Positions 23,119 through 33,699 of a stretch of DNA of 64,000 nucleotides are shown here, piece after piece. The notes beneath the pieces are model-generated. The model searched no databases. It was given only the letters and a program-made list of their open reading frames with translations, and was not told where the DNA came from. Origin of the DNA: Lepidurus packardi. Taxonomy: Eukaryota > Arthropoda > Branchiopoda > Notostraca > Triopsidae. The stretch spans positions 1,162,375-1,226,374 of the forward strand of contig JAKZAN010000002.1 in assembly GCA_023053545.1 (NCBI GenBank), read 5' to 3'. A program made the position numbers and the translations under genes. How positions within the stretch are numbered: position 1 is the first letter of the stretch; each line of letters starts with the position of its first letter.

Positions 23119-24852
23119 GGTTTTGTTGCTTATACAATTCGCTTCCTATTCCTGCAAAGTGAATACCTTTATAGAATACGTACAACATCATTAGCTGTAA
23201 GAACCACAAAAATTAAAGAATACATTAATCAAAATTTCCCGTCACGTTCTTTTTTTCCCCTTCAAACAAATTCCTCCAAACCCAACACAAATTCAAATCG
23301 CCGTACAACGAACACTGTATTCGCCTGTCCGCTGCCCATCGTATCGTTGGAATTTCCAGACAAAGCGGAACTGTGCAATGTTAAACCAATTTTAATCTCT
23401 TGTCCTAAATATTCCCTCCAATTTTCCCTTCGACAATTCCCCAGTCCTATGCGTTGCGTACCCCTGACCTAAATTTCACATAACCTCGCTCTCTACATTA
23501 CCGTAACGCTTTCTAAAGTGCACCCCAAAAAAAACTCATATTACTTTCCCTAGTTCTCAGAATAAAAAAATATATTAAAAACCCAAATTCAAGGCCAATG
23601 CTGTAAGAAAAATAACTTGCTCACAATAGTCCCCTCAAGCTACAGAAAAAAAATACAAACTAGTTAGTATTTCGTTAGTTCCGAGAGTGAGCGGGAAAAA
23701 CCCTTCTGGTGGATTCCCAACCTTTCTACACGGATGATACGTCCGTGTTAACGCGAAGTTTTTCGCATAGAAAAACTTAGAAAGTTTCGATTTAGCGTAT
23801 TTAAAAACGAAGTAATTTAGGTGTACTAAAAGGTAACTATTTGACCTACTTTGCAGCTAATTTTCGTACACTGGCGAGTATCAAGAAAAAGCGGAATACA
23901 CTGTCACACACCAACTTCGTCTATGCACAGGATCCGGTCAACAGGTTTGGTTCCAAAGTTGAGGCCGAGAGAGACACGGCAGGACTGGCACCACACCTGA
24001 AACAACATCAGGTACAAAAACTAAGGTTGGAGTAGCTTTCGTCGGTTGTTAGTTAATACCTGCAACACATGGAGGTCTCGCGTTGGATGTCATTTCCTCT
24101 TATCTTGATGCGGTCCCACGATTCACACAAGCATCATTGTAATGCAATGGGCTTGGCTCTGGGAAAAATAATAGAAAAATAAAATAACACAATATAACTT
24201 GGCTTTCTATTGTTCGCAGTTACTTTTATGCCAGCAGTGGACTCTCACAACAATCTTCTACGTTTTTAGTCCCCAAACTTGTTTGCTACACGCAACGAAT
24301 TAGCGAATCTAACAAGTAAATTGCAGCGATTCGAAGCACCCGGCATCGGGTTCAAGTTAAGAACAGAAAAAGAAAATGAAAAACAAGAAAATGGCACATG
24401 TTTGGGTGTTTTGGTTTTTCCACATAACTGTATTTGTCGACTTAGAGGGTTAAGTTCCTTAGGAGTGCACTGGACAACGTTTTCTTTGTTGCAACAGTGG
24501 GGTTGCACAGTACTATAGTTAAGGAAACGAAAAAAAGTTCCGGTTTCTTACTCAATTCCACGAGAACATTACTAGAAAGGTGACGGATTGTTGGCTTCGA
24601 CGAATTCCTATTTCCTTATCTTTTTTTTGGTAAACCAACTCTAGATAACCCATTTGCTATATACCCCAGAATTAATGCCCTATTAGTTTTCTTTTACTTA
24701 AACACAAGGCGAAAAAACCCGTAAAAGTAAAAACTAACAAATAGGTTCCGCATAACTTCTGTCACTACGTTCTCTCTAGCCACCGCTTTTTTGTTCTGCA
24801 TTCGTTCTTTCCTTTCAGTTTCGTTCCGTCTTTTTTTCCCTGGGCGGAAGTT
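23119..24852. other. intergenic between SLC5 and LPCAT3, no recognised gene
   Basis: Holds the SLC5 promoter and 5' UTR (23119-23700) and the LPCAT3 3' flank. Open stretches at 23841-24035 and 24279-24518 (plus) end near plausible splice sites, but I recognise no family and the opposite strand is also open. Nothing else is assignable. Confidence 0.4.
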
Positions 24853-27001
24853 TCATTCTAACTTTTCATTGCTGTCCACGGGTTTTGGCCTTCTGGAGAT
24901 TAACAAGGGCATAAGGAAGGGTGACAAGCCCATCCAGCCCAAGAAGAACCCAAATCCCATGAAATGGACTGCAGAATACACCTGCCAAATCTTATAGGTG
25001 GAAAGCATAACAAAAGGAGCGATGCAATAGCCCGTGAAAATGAACAGGTACACTTTGCCCACAATCCACCGCAAAGCTCCCAAGCTGGGGTTCGTGAACA
25101 CATAGTTGAAGAAAGCATTTCGGTCACGTAAAGTTTCCATCTAGAAGATAGACATTAAAGGCATACATTATTGCATTGAAACAATACAATTTTATTTCGA
25201 GTCTTTGACTGTCTTTTTTTTTTCTACCCAATGAACGTAAAAGGAAGAAGAGAGAATATAAACGTACATCCTTCTCGAAGAACATGATGATGAATTCCAT
25301 AAAGAAACAAACGTAGTAGCCCACGTGCAGGCCGTGCCATACAGCTAAGAAGAGCAAAGTGAGAAACTGGGACACCAATCGATTTCCCAGAAACCTGAGG
25401 CGCTTGTAAATGTACCTGTCGAACAATCAAACATCGCCTAATTAGCATCGCAAATTTACGTTAAGGATAAAAAGATCGGCGTTACTGGGCAACCCAAGCA
25501 TTGGTGTTGATGTTAAAGGATTGGATCAAATGTCCGAAGCGAGTGGCGTTTTCGTATAAGCGAATTTTGACATTCGCGCAGCCGTTCCAGAGCACATTTC
25601 CATTCTCATCTGTCCCATTATAGGTCAAACCTAGCAAAAAAAATATTAAAATTTGAACTGAAGGTTACTTTTTTGGCTTCTAAAACACACATCACATATG
25701 AACAGGTTACAATAATTTCGGGGGAGAAGGTTTGCAAAATTTCTTACCCGCAACTGTGCAGACGCCTTCGGCAAACAACCAACAAGAAATGTATTTATAA
25801 AGACAGATTTTAGCCCATAGAGCTAGCATAAAGGCTCGCACAGGGAACGAACTAGCCTAAAACGTGATCCAACTAACATTTGAAATTGTCTTAGAAGCTT
25901 AACTCGAACTTACGAAGAAAGATTCACTTGTAATATACGAATCTGGGACGAAATAACTGCCAAACTGGTACACAGTGACGTACGCCAAGCCCAATACTGC
26001 ACGCTTTAGACCGGGAATTAAAGAATCGGGGACTTTTTTGTCCTAAAAACGAGGGACGATACAATTTTAAGCTAATTTTACTCGAAAACGAAGCGTTTTT
26101 GGTTAGAAACATACTTGACAAAAGGCTCCATGAATAAACTCTTGGTACCGGGTCATGGAGAACTGAGGCCCAACCATAAATCCTCCCAGGAAGAAGGTAT
26201 GGCCCCCTATTTCTAGCAGAGATGGGGTTTTTCGTAAGGCCGTTTTCTTCTGGTCGACTGATAACGTTTCCTAAAGGTCCCAGAAATGAGTTTTTAGGCG
26301 TATTTTTAAGCTAAAGAGTTGTTTTGTACAGGTTTTTTCCTGCCATCATAAACGTCGAAGGTGAGACCAATAAGTCGGAGGGTAAGTACACAATGTGGCA
26401 TGCTCCATTTGATATCATAGCTATCAGTACCGGTATAATAGTACCCTACATAACGTTTGAAGTCAGTTTAAAAGATTAGAGAAGATAATTATGGTTACCA
26501 AGAAGGAGGTAGGTCATGTGAAATATGAATGAGATGGCCACTGACGTCACAGTACCTCCGAAAAATTTTAATGTCAAATACAAGACTAAGACACAGACAA
26601 CGGAATGGAGAACGTCAGTACCTGGAGGTGGAAAAAAAAGAGCTTGGTACAAAGAAGGCTTTTCACTCATGAAATCAAATAAAGAGTTGTACCGAAATTG
26701 AAGTATCCGATTGAAATGCCCGTGATGATGAAAAGCAGGTGTTGTAATGTGGGCCATTTTCCGTAGAGTGTATAGCGATGGAAAGCTGCTAAGGGATAGC
26801 CTGCGTACGAAAAAGTGCATAATTTTATTAAAAAGTGAACAACAGAGTGTAATTATAGTGCGAAAGTGACATGTTCCATACGGGTGTCACCATACCTAGC
26901 AAGATCGAGACTAGCAAGCGCAAAGAAGGTTCAGTAGCTCCCAAACTAGCTGCAATGTTTCCTAGCATTCCCAAGTGTAGCTGGACGTCGCTTGCATCCA
27001 T
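24853..27001 (-). CDS. LPCAT3: lysophospholipid acyltransferase 5 (MBOAT5/LPCAT3; nessy-like)
   Basis: ER membrane O-acyltransferase that loads polyunsaturated acyl chains onto lysophosphatidylcholine, -ethanolamine and -serine (Lands cycle). About nine minus-strand exons encode about 480 residues. In order: SLGATEPSLRLLVSILLGYP (start exon); GISIGYFNFG; WSMPHCVLTLRLIGL; LLEIGGHTFFLGGFMVGPQF; SWLFAEGVCTVAG; SFNINTNAWVAQYIYKRLRF (conserved Asn); LAVWHGLHVGYYVCFFMEF (catalytic His). It ends in a hydrophobic helix and a short charged tail. ATG 26999-27001 gives an N-terminus collinear with vertebrate LPCAT3. It is divergent from EMC5 with 390 bp between start codons. Confidence 0.93.
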
Positions 27002-27391
27002 GTAAGTTTATTGAAAAAGCACCAGATCACACTTGTATCTCCGTAAACTACAATTAGCTCATAAATAACGGGAAAACATGCACTGTCGGGAGCATAGAAA
27101 ACGAATACTAAGGTGGCAAGACGACCACCCAATCACAAGCCTAGCTGGGCTGAAACACCGATCTTGGTTGGATTAGAATGGTTAATTTAAAGTTGGCGCC
27201 GCAGCATGCTCCCGGTTCATTGGTTAGGTTTTCCGCCCCTTTGCTCATTTCCTATGTACACGATTTATTGGCGCTGGTAGGCTCCAAACCGCGAACAGCA
27301 AATTCATACCAGTCTAAAGACAGCAAATTCTTTAAATGACGCCCCTTTTTCGCTTAACACGCCCATATTAGCAGGTTCAGTAAGCGAAAAG
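27002..27391. promoter_or_regulatory. bidirectional promoter interval LPCAT3 / EMC5
   Basis: Only 390 bp separate the two start codons. ATTGG (inverted CCAAT) occurs near 27220 and a GC-rich CCGCCCC at about 27232. There is no TATA. A shared housekeeping promoter for two ER-membrane proteins is the simplest reading. Confidence 0.5.
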
Positions 27392-27899
27392 ATGGCTTTG
27401 ATAGGAAAACCGAAGATTTTGGTGATTTTTGGACTAATTTCCCTACTCCATGCTGCATATTCAGCAGCTCAACGTAAGAACATCACCTCCAGTTTTTGTA
27501 AATTAATAAATGTTCGCTAGATCGGTCGTATTTGAGGCTCACTGAGCAGGAATTCTCTTCCCTCCCGTTAGACGTAACTAAAGTAAATAAAATTGAAGTA
27601 AAAAGCTAAATATTTTTTTCAAGATTGTCCTTCAAAGCATCACAAGCCTTATTATTACCATGTTGGGCGTAGTTTATGTCGCTGGGGAGTTCAAAGAAAT
27701 AAGAGCGACGGTTGACTTTCAGAGGAAGTAAATTAAATAAATCCAAGTCCGAGTTTTTCAAGTTAGCTAATTTTAAATTCTTGGTAGAACATGGGAAGCT
27801 GTGGGGAACCGACCATCTTTCTACACATTTAACCACAGAGGAAAGGCCTTATCTCCCAACTATAATCCCCCTAAAAACAAAGCCATGTTGGAAGAATAA
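27392..27899 (+). CDS. EMC5: ER membrane protein complex subunit 5 (MMGT1)
   Basis: Subunit of the EMC insertase that places tail-anchored and multipass proteins into the ER membrane. Four exons (27392-27473, 27521-27573, 27624-27727, 27788-27899) join in correct phase to 116 residues, close to the human 131. Residues 1-27 form TM1 with the conserved HAAYSAAQ. HRSYLRLTEQEFSSLPLD follows, then TM2 (LQSITSLIITMLGVVYVAGE). The cytosolic tail has WEAVGNRPSFYTFNHRGKAL, where the human protein has NHPSFYVFNHRGRVL. It stops at TAA 27897-27899. All introns are under 65 bp. Confidence 0.93.
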
Positions 27900-28906
27900 G
27901 TTCGTTTGGTTTTATCTAGTCATCTATCCTTTCACTGCAGCATTCCCCAAATCTTTGTTTACATCTGCTGTCAATACATTGTCTCGAAAATCGATTGATT
28001 GTTTCAGAAGCCTTGCAAACCTTGTGGTTTCCTTTTTTCCCTTCTTGCCTTAGCTTTTTCCTTCTAGATATGCTACGTGCACTTGCATTGATGCTCCGAT
28101 ACCGGCCCTAGCTTGATAGCAACTTGAGGGGCTAACCGCCTAAATTTGGCCCAGGCAAAGGAGTTGGGTTATTTTTACTAATTTGCAAGCAGCATTGACT
28201 TGCCAGTTGTGGTGAACATTTAACGTGCGGCGCTCTTACGAAGGTGCGCTTGATCCTTTGATCAAATTCTTTCCTCCGTTTTTTTATATCAATACCCTAA
28301 TCTCTTAATATGCGTTTATAAGCTCCCATGTTGGCAGTACTAGAACGTTTCTGACGCATTGGTTAGTTCCTACATTTTACTGGAATTAAAGAAAGCTCTA
28401 GTTAAGTGGAAAAACTTAGTCCGTTTCCCCCGACCGCGAAGCGCAGGACAAGTGACGTCATGCCCAAGTCACGCTATATCATGACGCGAGCCAATGAGAA
28501 TGCAGCGTTCTGTTTGTCGAAGCCCAGTTGCTTTTAGGTTCACGCGGTGTGACCAGTCAAGGTCAATCATTCCTAAGATTTTAACCTAATTATCAACCAG
28601 AACTAACCAGTAAGTTCCAATACTAATAGTTAGTGAGATCTAGAGCACCTGCGTCGCAAATGTTTGGTTCCACAAACGTTAGAAAACTAAGCCGGCAGGA
28701 AGCACATTTTCATTGTTAGTCTACTGCATACTGGGAGAGGATTTTTCAGTTTAACTCACTTTTGTGTTTTAAACGTTTGGAAAGTGCTAATATTCTCTTA
28801 CGGGACTGTGTGTAGGTACGATTTTAACGGCGTTTCTCCACTAATCAAACTGCCCACCCAGGAGTCACCCCCCAATTGTGATAAGGACAAGTCCTCTCAT
28901 CAACAC
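27900..28906. promoter_or_regulatory. intergenic; promoter and 5' UTR of the mitochondrial carrier
   Basis: A perfect CRE (TGACGTCA) lies at 28453-28460, with CCAATGAG about 30 bp downstream at about 28491-28498 and GCG-rich sequence between. The same CRE-spacer-CCAATGAG order recurs at the METTL26 promoter. 28500-28900 is probably 5' UTR with at least one intron; no other ORF is recognised. Confidence 0.5.
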
Positions 28907-30176
28907 ATGGGAGGCAAGGATTGGAGACTGTTTATCTATGGCGGTTTCTCTTCTTGTGCTGCAGAGTTAGGTAATTTATAACCTTACTTCACCTTATCGT
29001 CTTGTCATACACAATCCTTTTTAATCACTAACCAATTCCTGCTTTGGATTACATATAGGTACTTTCCCTCTTGATACCACCAAGACACGCCTCCAGATCC
29101 AAGGGCAGAAAGTAGATAGCAGGTACTCTGCTGTGCGGTACAATGGCATGCTCCATGCCATTTTCCGTATCACCAAAGAAGAAGGCTTTAGAGCACTTTA
29201 CTCCGGGTAAATCATCTTTGCAATGCAACCTTTCAGAACGCTCATTTGTTGTGAAAATCTAGTATTGCTCCTGCGGTTCTGCGCCAAGCCACGTATGGAA
29301 GCTTAAAGTTTGGCATTTACTACAGTGTCAAGGGGTTATTGGTCAAACATGGCCAAGAAGAGAGCTTGGGAACGAATGTTTTATGTGGAGTACTTGCTGG
29401 AACTTTAGCTTCCACTGTAGCAAACCCAACAGATGTCCTTAAAGTCCGTATGCAGGCTTGTTCTACCTCCATGCAACAAAAGTCTATTGCGCAATGTTTC
29501 TACGATATCTACAGACGCGAAGGCGTGGCTGGATTATGGAGAGTAAATCAATTAATGAAAATAATAATGAAACATACAAAATAAACTATTTGATTTTCTT
29601 CGAACAGGGGGTAGGGCCCACAGCCCAGAGAGCAGCAGTAATTACAGCGGTGGAGTTGCCTATTTATGACATGTCCAAACGTTACCTGATAGAAGAAGGC
29701 ATTGCAGGAGATACGGCTTATAACCACTTGTTATCGAGCTTGATCTCCAGTTTGGGTGGAGCCATTGCTACTACGCCTATAGATGTCGTCCGGGTAATTC
29801 GATTTTTTTGTATTAAAAATAAAGAAAATGAAAGAAAAAAATACAAATCATTTATTTCTTGGGGGATATACAGGTTCGTCTTATGAATCAGCGACGACTC
29901 AAAATGAGCGCAGATGTGGCTCCCGAGTATGGTGCGGCTTCTTTACCTCGAGTTCGGTTGTATTCTGGCACGGTAGATTGCTTAGTTCAGGTAAATTCCC
30001 TTTCGCTTCGCGAACGTTTGCGTAGATTTCATAGATTGTTGTACTTTCTTTTTTAGACTGTACGCCATGAAGGACTTATGGCCTTATACAAAGGATTTGT
30101 TCCTACTTGGCTTCGTATGGGGCCTTGGAATGTTATTTTCTTCTTGTCGTACGAGCAGCTCAAGAAGTTGTATTGA
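28907..30176 (+). CDS. SLC25A30-like: mitochondrial carrier, SLC25A14/A30 (UCP5/KMCP1-like)
   Basis: Inner-membrane solute carrier of the branch next to uncoupling proteins. About seven exons encode about 300 residues in three repeats of two helices. The PxDxxKxR signatures are visible: [17 protein letters not shown] (about 29060), [13 protein letters not shown] (about 29423) and [14 protein letters not shown] (29775, then spliced at about 29878). Family marks are [54 protein letters not shown] and [23 protein letters not shown] 28907 ([13 protein letters not shown]) matches the family start. The stop is TGA 30174-30176. SLC25A14 and A30 cannot be separated with confidence; there is no long N-terminal extension, which favours A30. 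Confidence 0.92.
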
Positions 30177-30649
30177 CTTCCATGGAAGGATAACTAGCGA
30201 ACAGTTATCTTAATCGAGCTATTCATTTAGTAATCTGGACGTAATTTAATGCAATTTTTGGTTCGTTTTTGAAGAAAGTTTTTGAAGGAATCAAACGTGT
30301 TTTGTTATGAACAGTCCATTTTCCGTACTAAAACCTCCCTTTAGAGCTCTTTTCTATGATAAAAATGCCCCATTGCGCGGGTTTTTACCTCGTTGAAAAA
30401 GGAGACCATAACATATTGCTCTGGTCTCCTCCACTGCTACTAATAGATCTAGATAAAAAAAAAGTTCCCTGGAGTTTTCCGTGTAGTGAGAATCTTGCTA
30501 TAGACATCATATTGGTGTTAGCGGTTTGTTGGAAGGAAAGAACGGAAACGCTTATATATTTAAAACAATGAATCTTGCGTGTATTAATTTTTGGTCAAAA
30601 ATATAAGAAAATAATGGACAATGTTGAGAATTCAATTTAAAAACATAAA
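30177..30649. other. convergent 3' interval between SLC25 and SLC9B
   Basis: 3' UTRs of two convergent genes. A short hairpin (GGAGACCATAACA...TCTGGTCTCC, about 30401-30429) is the only structure seen. Confidence 0.45.
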
Positions 30650-33312
30650 CTACAGATTCGTTTCATCGTTTCCCGGGTTGCGGGTTGTCAGGGGCAAACC
30701 GGGCTCCATACCTAGTAACGGTAAGGTTTGCGGTTCGTTTTCGACGGGAGATTTCCCAAGTAAGTACGGACCAATCACGCGCATAACCAGCGCTCCCAAC
30801 GGGGCCGTGACCAGGATAGCTAGAACCGCCAACGACAGCATGAGTCGACCGAGGTCTTCGGCTTCATGTCCGACCCGTATCCGTCGCGCTGTTTCCAGAA
30901 CCATCGGTCCCAGCGTTGCCTATACAGCAACCGTCACGACAAAAAAAAAAAAACGTTCGCTAAATCCGCAAAATGTATTTGAACGTGTTGTTGTTATTTA
31001 CCTGAACAGTTGCTTTGGAAAACCAGGAAAGTGCAACGAAAAGACGCTCCTTATGATTTAAATCTCCTCCCATTACAGATAAATATGCAAATGTGCAGCG
31101 TACCTTATATATTCGAATAAAAATTAAAATATTCAATGGTTTATCGATTTTAATTTCTTACTAAAACTCCTAGAAAAATGATTAAACATCCCCAACCTAA
31201 GACACTGCTATCCAAATGCTTGAGTACAATCTCTGCTCCGATTAAAACGAACAAAATAGCTTCGAAATATACCCACATTCCGGCCAGTACTTGCGCTATA
31301 GGATTCTACAGCAAAATTAGATAGAAAACTGACTTCTTGATTGAAACCGAGTTACTTTCTCTTTGTTCCAGCCACTTGTTCCACGCCAACTCATCCCAGC
31401 AATAAATGCCATAATAATACAAGCTAAAGGCCCTCCCCCGGCATACCCCACTCGTCTTCCGCCAAAAACGGCGATAATTCCTCCACCAATTAGCAAAAAC
31501 AATCTTGCGGCAATCACATTTCCCTAACAATAATTAAAAAAATACCTAAATACACCAGATCATTCTACATAAATACATGCTTATAGAAGGGGACAACTTA
31601 CGGACAGTTGATCGGAGCTTGGAAAATAGCGTAATAAAATTCCCCAGCCTAAACCGAACAGAATCCCGATCACCATTTCCAAAGGAGCATGGGCCAAATT
31701 TTCCAGAAAATCCACTGAAACAGACCCCTCAAGATGAACTACGAACATTCAAACACGAGCTTAAATTACCACTCGAAAAGGCCTCGCCAAGCAGAATACT
31801 GAACACAGCTATCGACAATACGTTATCAATGGCAGTCGCAGCTAACGTGATGGTTGGAATGCCTTTGGCCGAGCCTAGACCAGCCTGCTCCATCTCCAAC
31901 ATCGCTGGTACCACGACTGCAGAGGAAGTAGCGGAAAATATGAATCTTTTCCCGAAAAAAGAAAAAGAAAATGGATAACATTTATAATAATTTTCTACGA
32001 GTATTAAAACAAATTGGTACCCTAGCATAAACGCCCAAATCCAAGGCACACGCAGAATAAAATGTGTCAAAATGGCTACAAGAATCGCTTCCGCCACATT
32101 GGGCAAAACACTTAGCCGGAAAACCAACCCGGACTTTTCTTTCAATACTGAAGATCGCAGTGCTAATCCGGCTCTTAGAATAATGATTATCAGGGAAATC
32201 GTCCTAATAAAAAAATCGTAAATAATTAATTTTCTTATAAAACTAAGTAAGTATTAACAACAAAAGAATAAATGCATCAAACCGTAGAATGGAAGCCCAG
32301 TCTTGGTTGATGTAGTCCCCAACATTCGTGAAATTCCTCAAGAATAGCCCCACGAGCAACATCCCCAGTAAAGGGGGTAACTTAAGTATGCTAATGAGGC
32401 GCCCTCCGATTAAGGCTAAGGTGATCAAGGCTAATAAGGCAAAGACTTGGCCTCCAGGTTCAGCTTCTTGGCCAAAAATACTCCATATAACGCCCCAGAC
32501 GGTAGCTAAAATTAGCAGTGTGGTGGAATAGCTCGCTAAGTTTGAATGCGGTGGACATCTAAACGTGTCGAAACAACGTTGAAAACGATCTGCGTCTGGC
32601 GGTAAAGGATTATGGGCCCGGAGTAACGGAGCGCAGTGTTGGTGGCACCAAAGAGAGAGATCCGAGTCTGTTCTTTTGCTTCGAAGTCCTTCAAAGGAAA
32701 GAAATGTAAAGAGAAGTTAAAGGATTTTTCTCGAAATTCGCTTTGATTTATAGAATTCTAACTGACTTGGGGTTTCAAAATCCTTCCCTTCGATCGCAGA
32801 GGGACTTGAGACGCTTGGAATGTTGATATGGAGCGAAGAAGGAGTCGCAGGCTCCATTTCAGTGCTTCTAGAAGGTTCTTGGGAATTTTTTACAAGCATG
32901 GATTCAGTTTTTCCCACCGGAGTGGGACGCCTGTCCTTTGCGGGGGGAGAAGGTGGCATTTCGGCGGTGAATTTTTCCACTACGGCCGTTTCCGTGAGTT
33001 GTTCCACTACGACTTCGCCCGTGGAATCCGCGCCCAGGTCGTGTAACGTGGAGCGTAATATATCTACCGCTTCTTCGACAGCCGCGTGCCTGGCGTCGTC
33101 TAAACTTTGCCCAGCTCCAGGTCTGATTTCGCGCTCGATAACTACGGTGGCAATGCCAGAGTCAAGTTCGGGATCTAAAAATGACGATAAGAAAGTCGTG
33201 ATTCGGGATGTTTCTGATAATCTTAACCTTAAATTTCTGTTGATATACCTGCCGGCGTGACGTCGACTTCAATGTTCGACTTTTCGAAATGCTTTGGCTG
33301 GATGGAACTCAT
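30650..33312 (-). CDS. SLC9B-like: Na+/H+ antiporter of the CPA2/NHA family (SLC9B1/B2)
   Basis: Cation/proton antiporter of the plasma or organelle membrane, related to bacterial NhaA. About ten minus-strand exons encode about 650 residues. The N-terminal ~190 residues are hydrophilic and Pro/Ser/Thr-rich. About 12 helices follow: LALITLALIGGRLISILKLP; LGMLLVGLFLRNF; SATSSAVVVPAMLEME; GIPTITLAATAIDNVLSIAV; APLEMVIGILFGLGWGILLR; FIAGMSWRG; WVYFEAILFVLIGAEIVL; FVALSWFSKATVQATLGPM; LAILVTAPLGALVMRVIGP. These align with human SLC9B2 block by block. Oddity: where SLC9B2 has the ion-binding Asp-Asp pair (FDDILAI), this protein has IDNVLSI. The start is ATG 33310-33312; the stop is at 30650-30652. 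Confidence 0.92.
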
Positions 33313-33699
33313 TGTGGGTCGCTTACTAGTCATCCATGGGGGAATTCACTAACCTTTGTAGCCTGCAAAATCCACAAATGATGCATGGAGTCGTGAGAAA
33401 GCGAGAGACCTTCGTCAACGTTTGTGTTGAAGCCGAAATTCCGGGAATTTTCATTGGTTCGCGGGCCAACGCATGCCGTTTTCGAACGTATTCGCGGGTT
33501 AAAGCTTATCCCGGTTAGGTATCGATTTGTCTTCTGCTGCTCGATTCTTTAAAAGTGATTTGGAAATTAAATAGTTATCGATCACGCTACCTTTTAGCGC
33601 CAAACAACGCAGGACGCCTGCTTGGTAGTAAACACAGAGCTATTGAGAATTTATATATTACACATTAATTATTTTCGTTGTAAGCCAAACAGTGTGCAT
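33313..33699. promoter_or_regulatory. bidirectional promoter interval SLC9B / CENP-I
   Basis: 387 bp between divergent start codons. TATCGAT, the core of the DREF element, occurs at 33520-33526 and 33576-33582. No TATA was seen. Confidence 0.5.

Noticed and set aside
23841-24518. Two open plus-strand segments that might form a spliced gene
   Set aside because: A donor-like GGTAC follows the first, but the acceptor and phase do not give a convincing protein and the second segment is equally open on the minus strand.
29339-29584. ORF with its own ATG inside the SLC25 gene as a separate protein
   Set aside because: It is an internal exon of the carrier (signature [13 protein letters not shown]) that reads through its intron.
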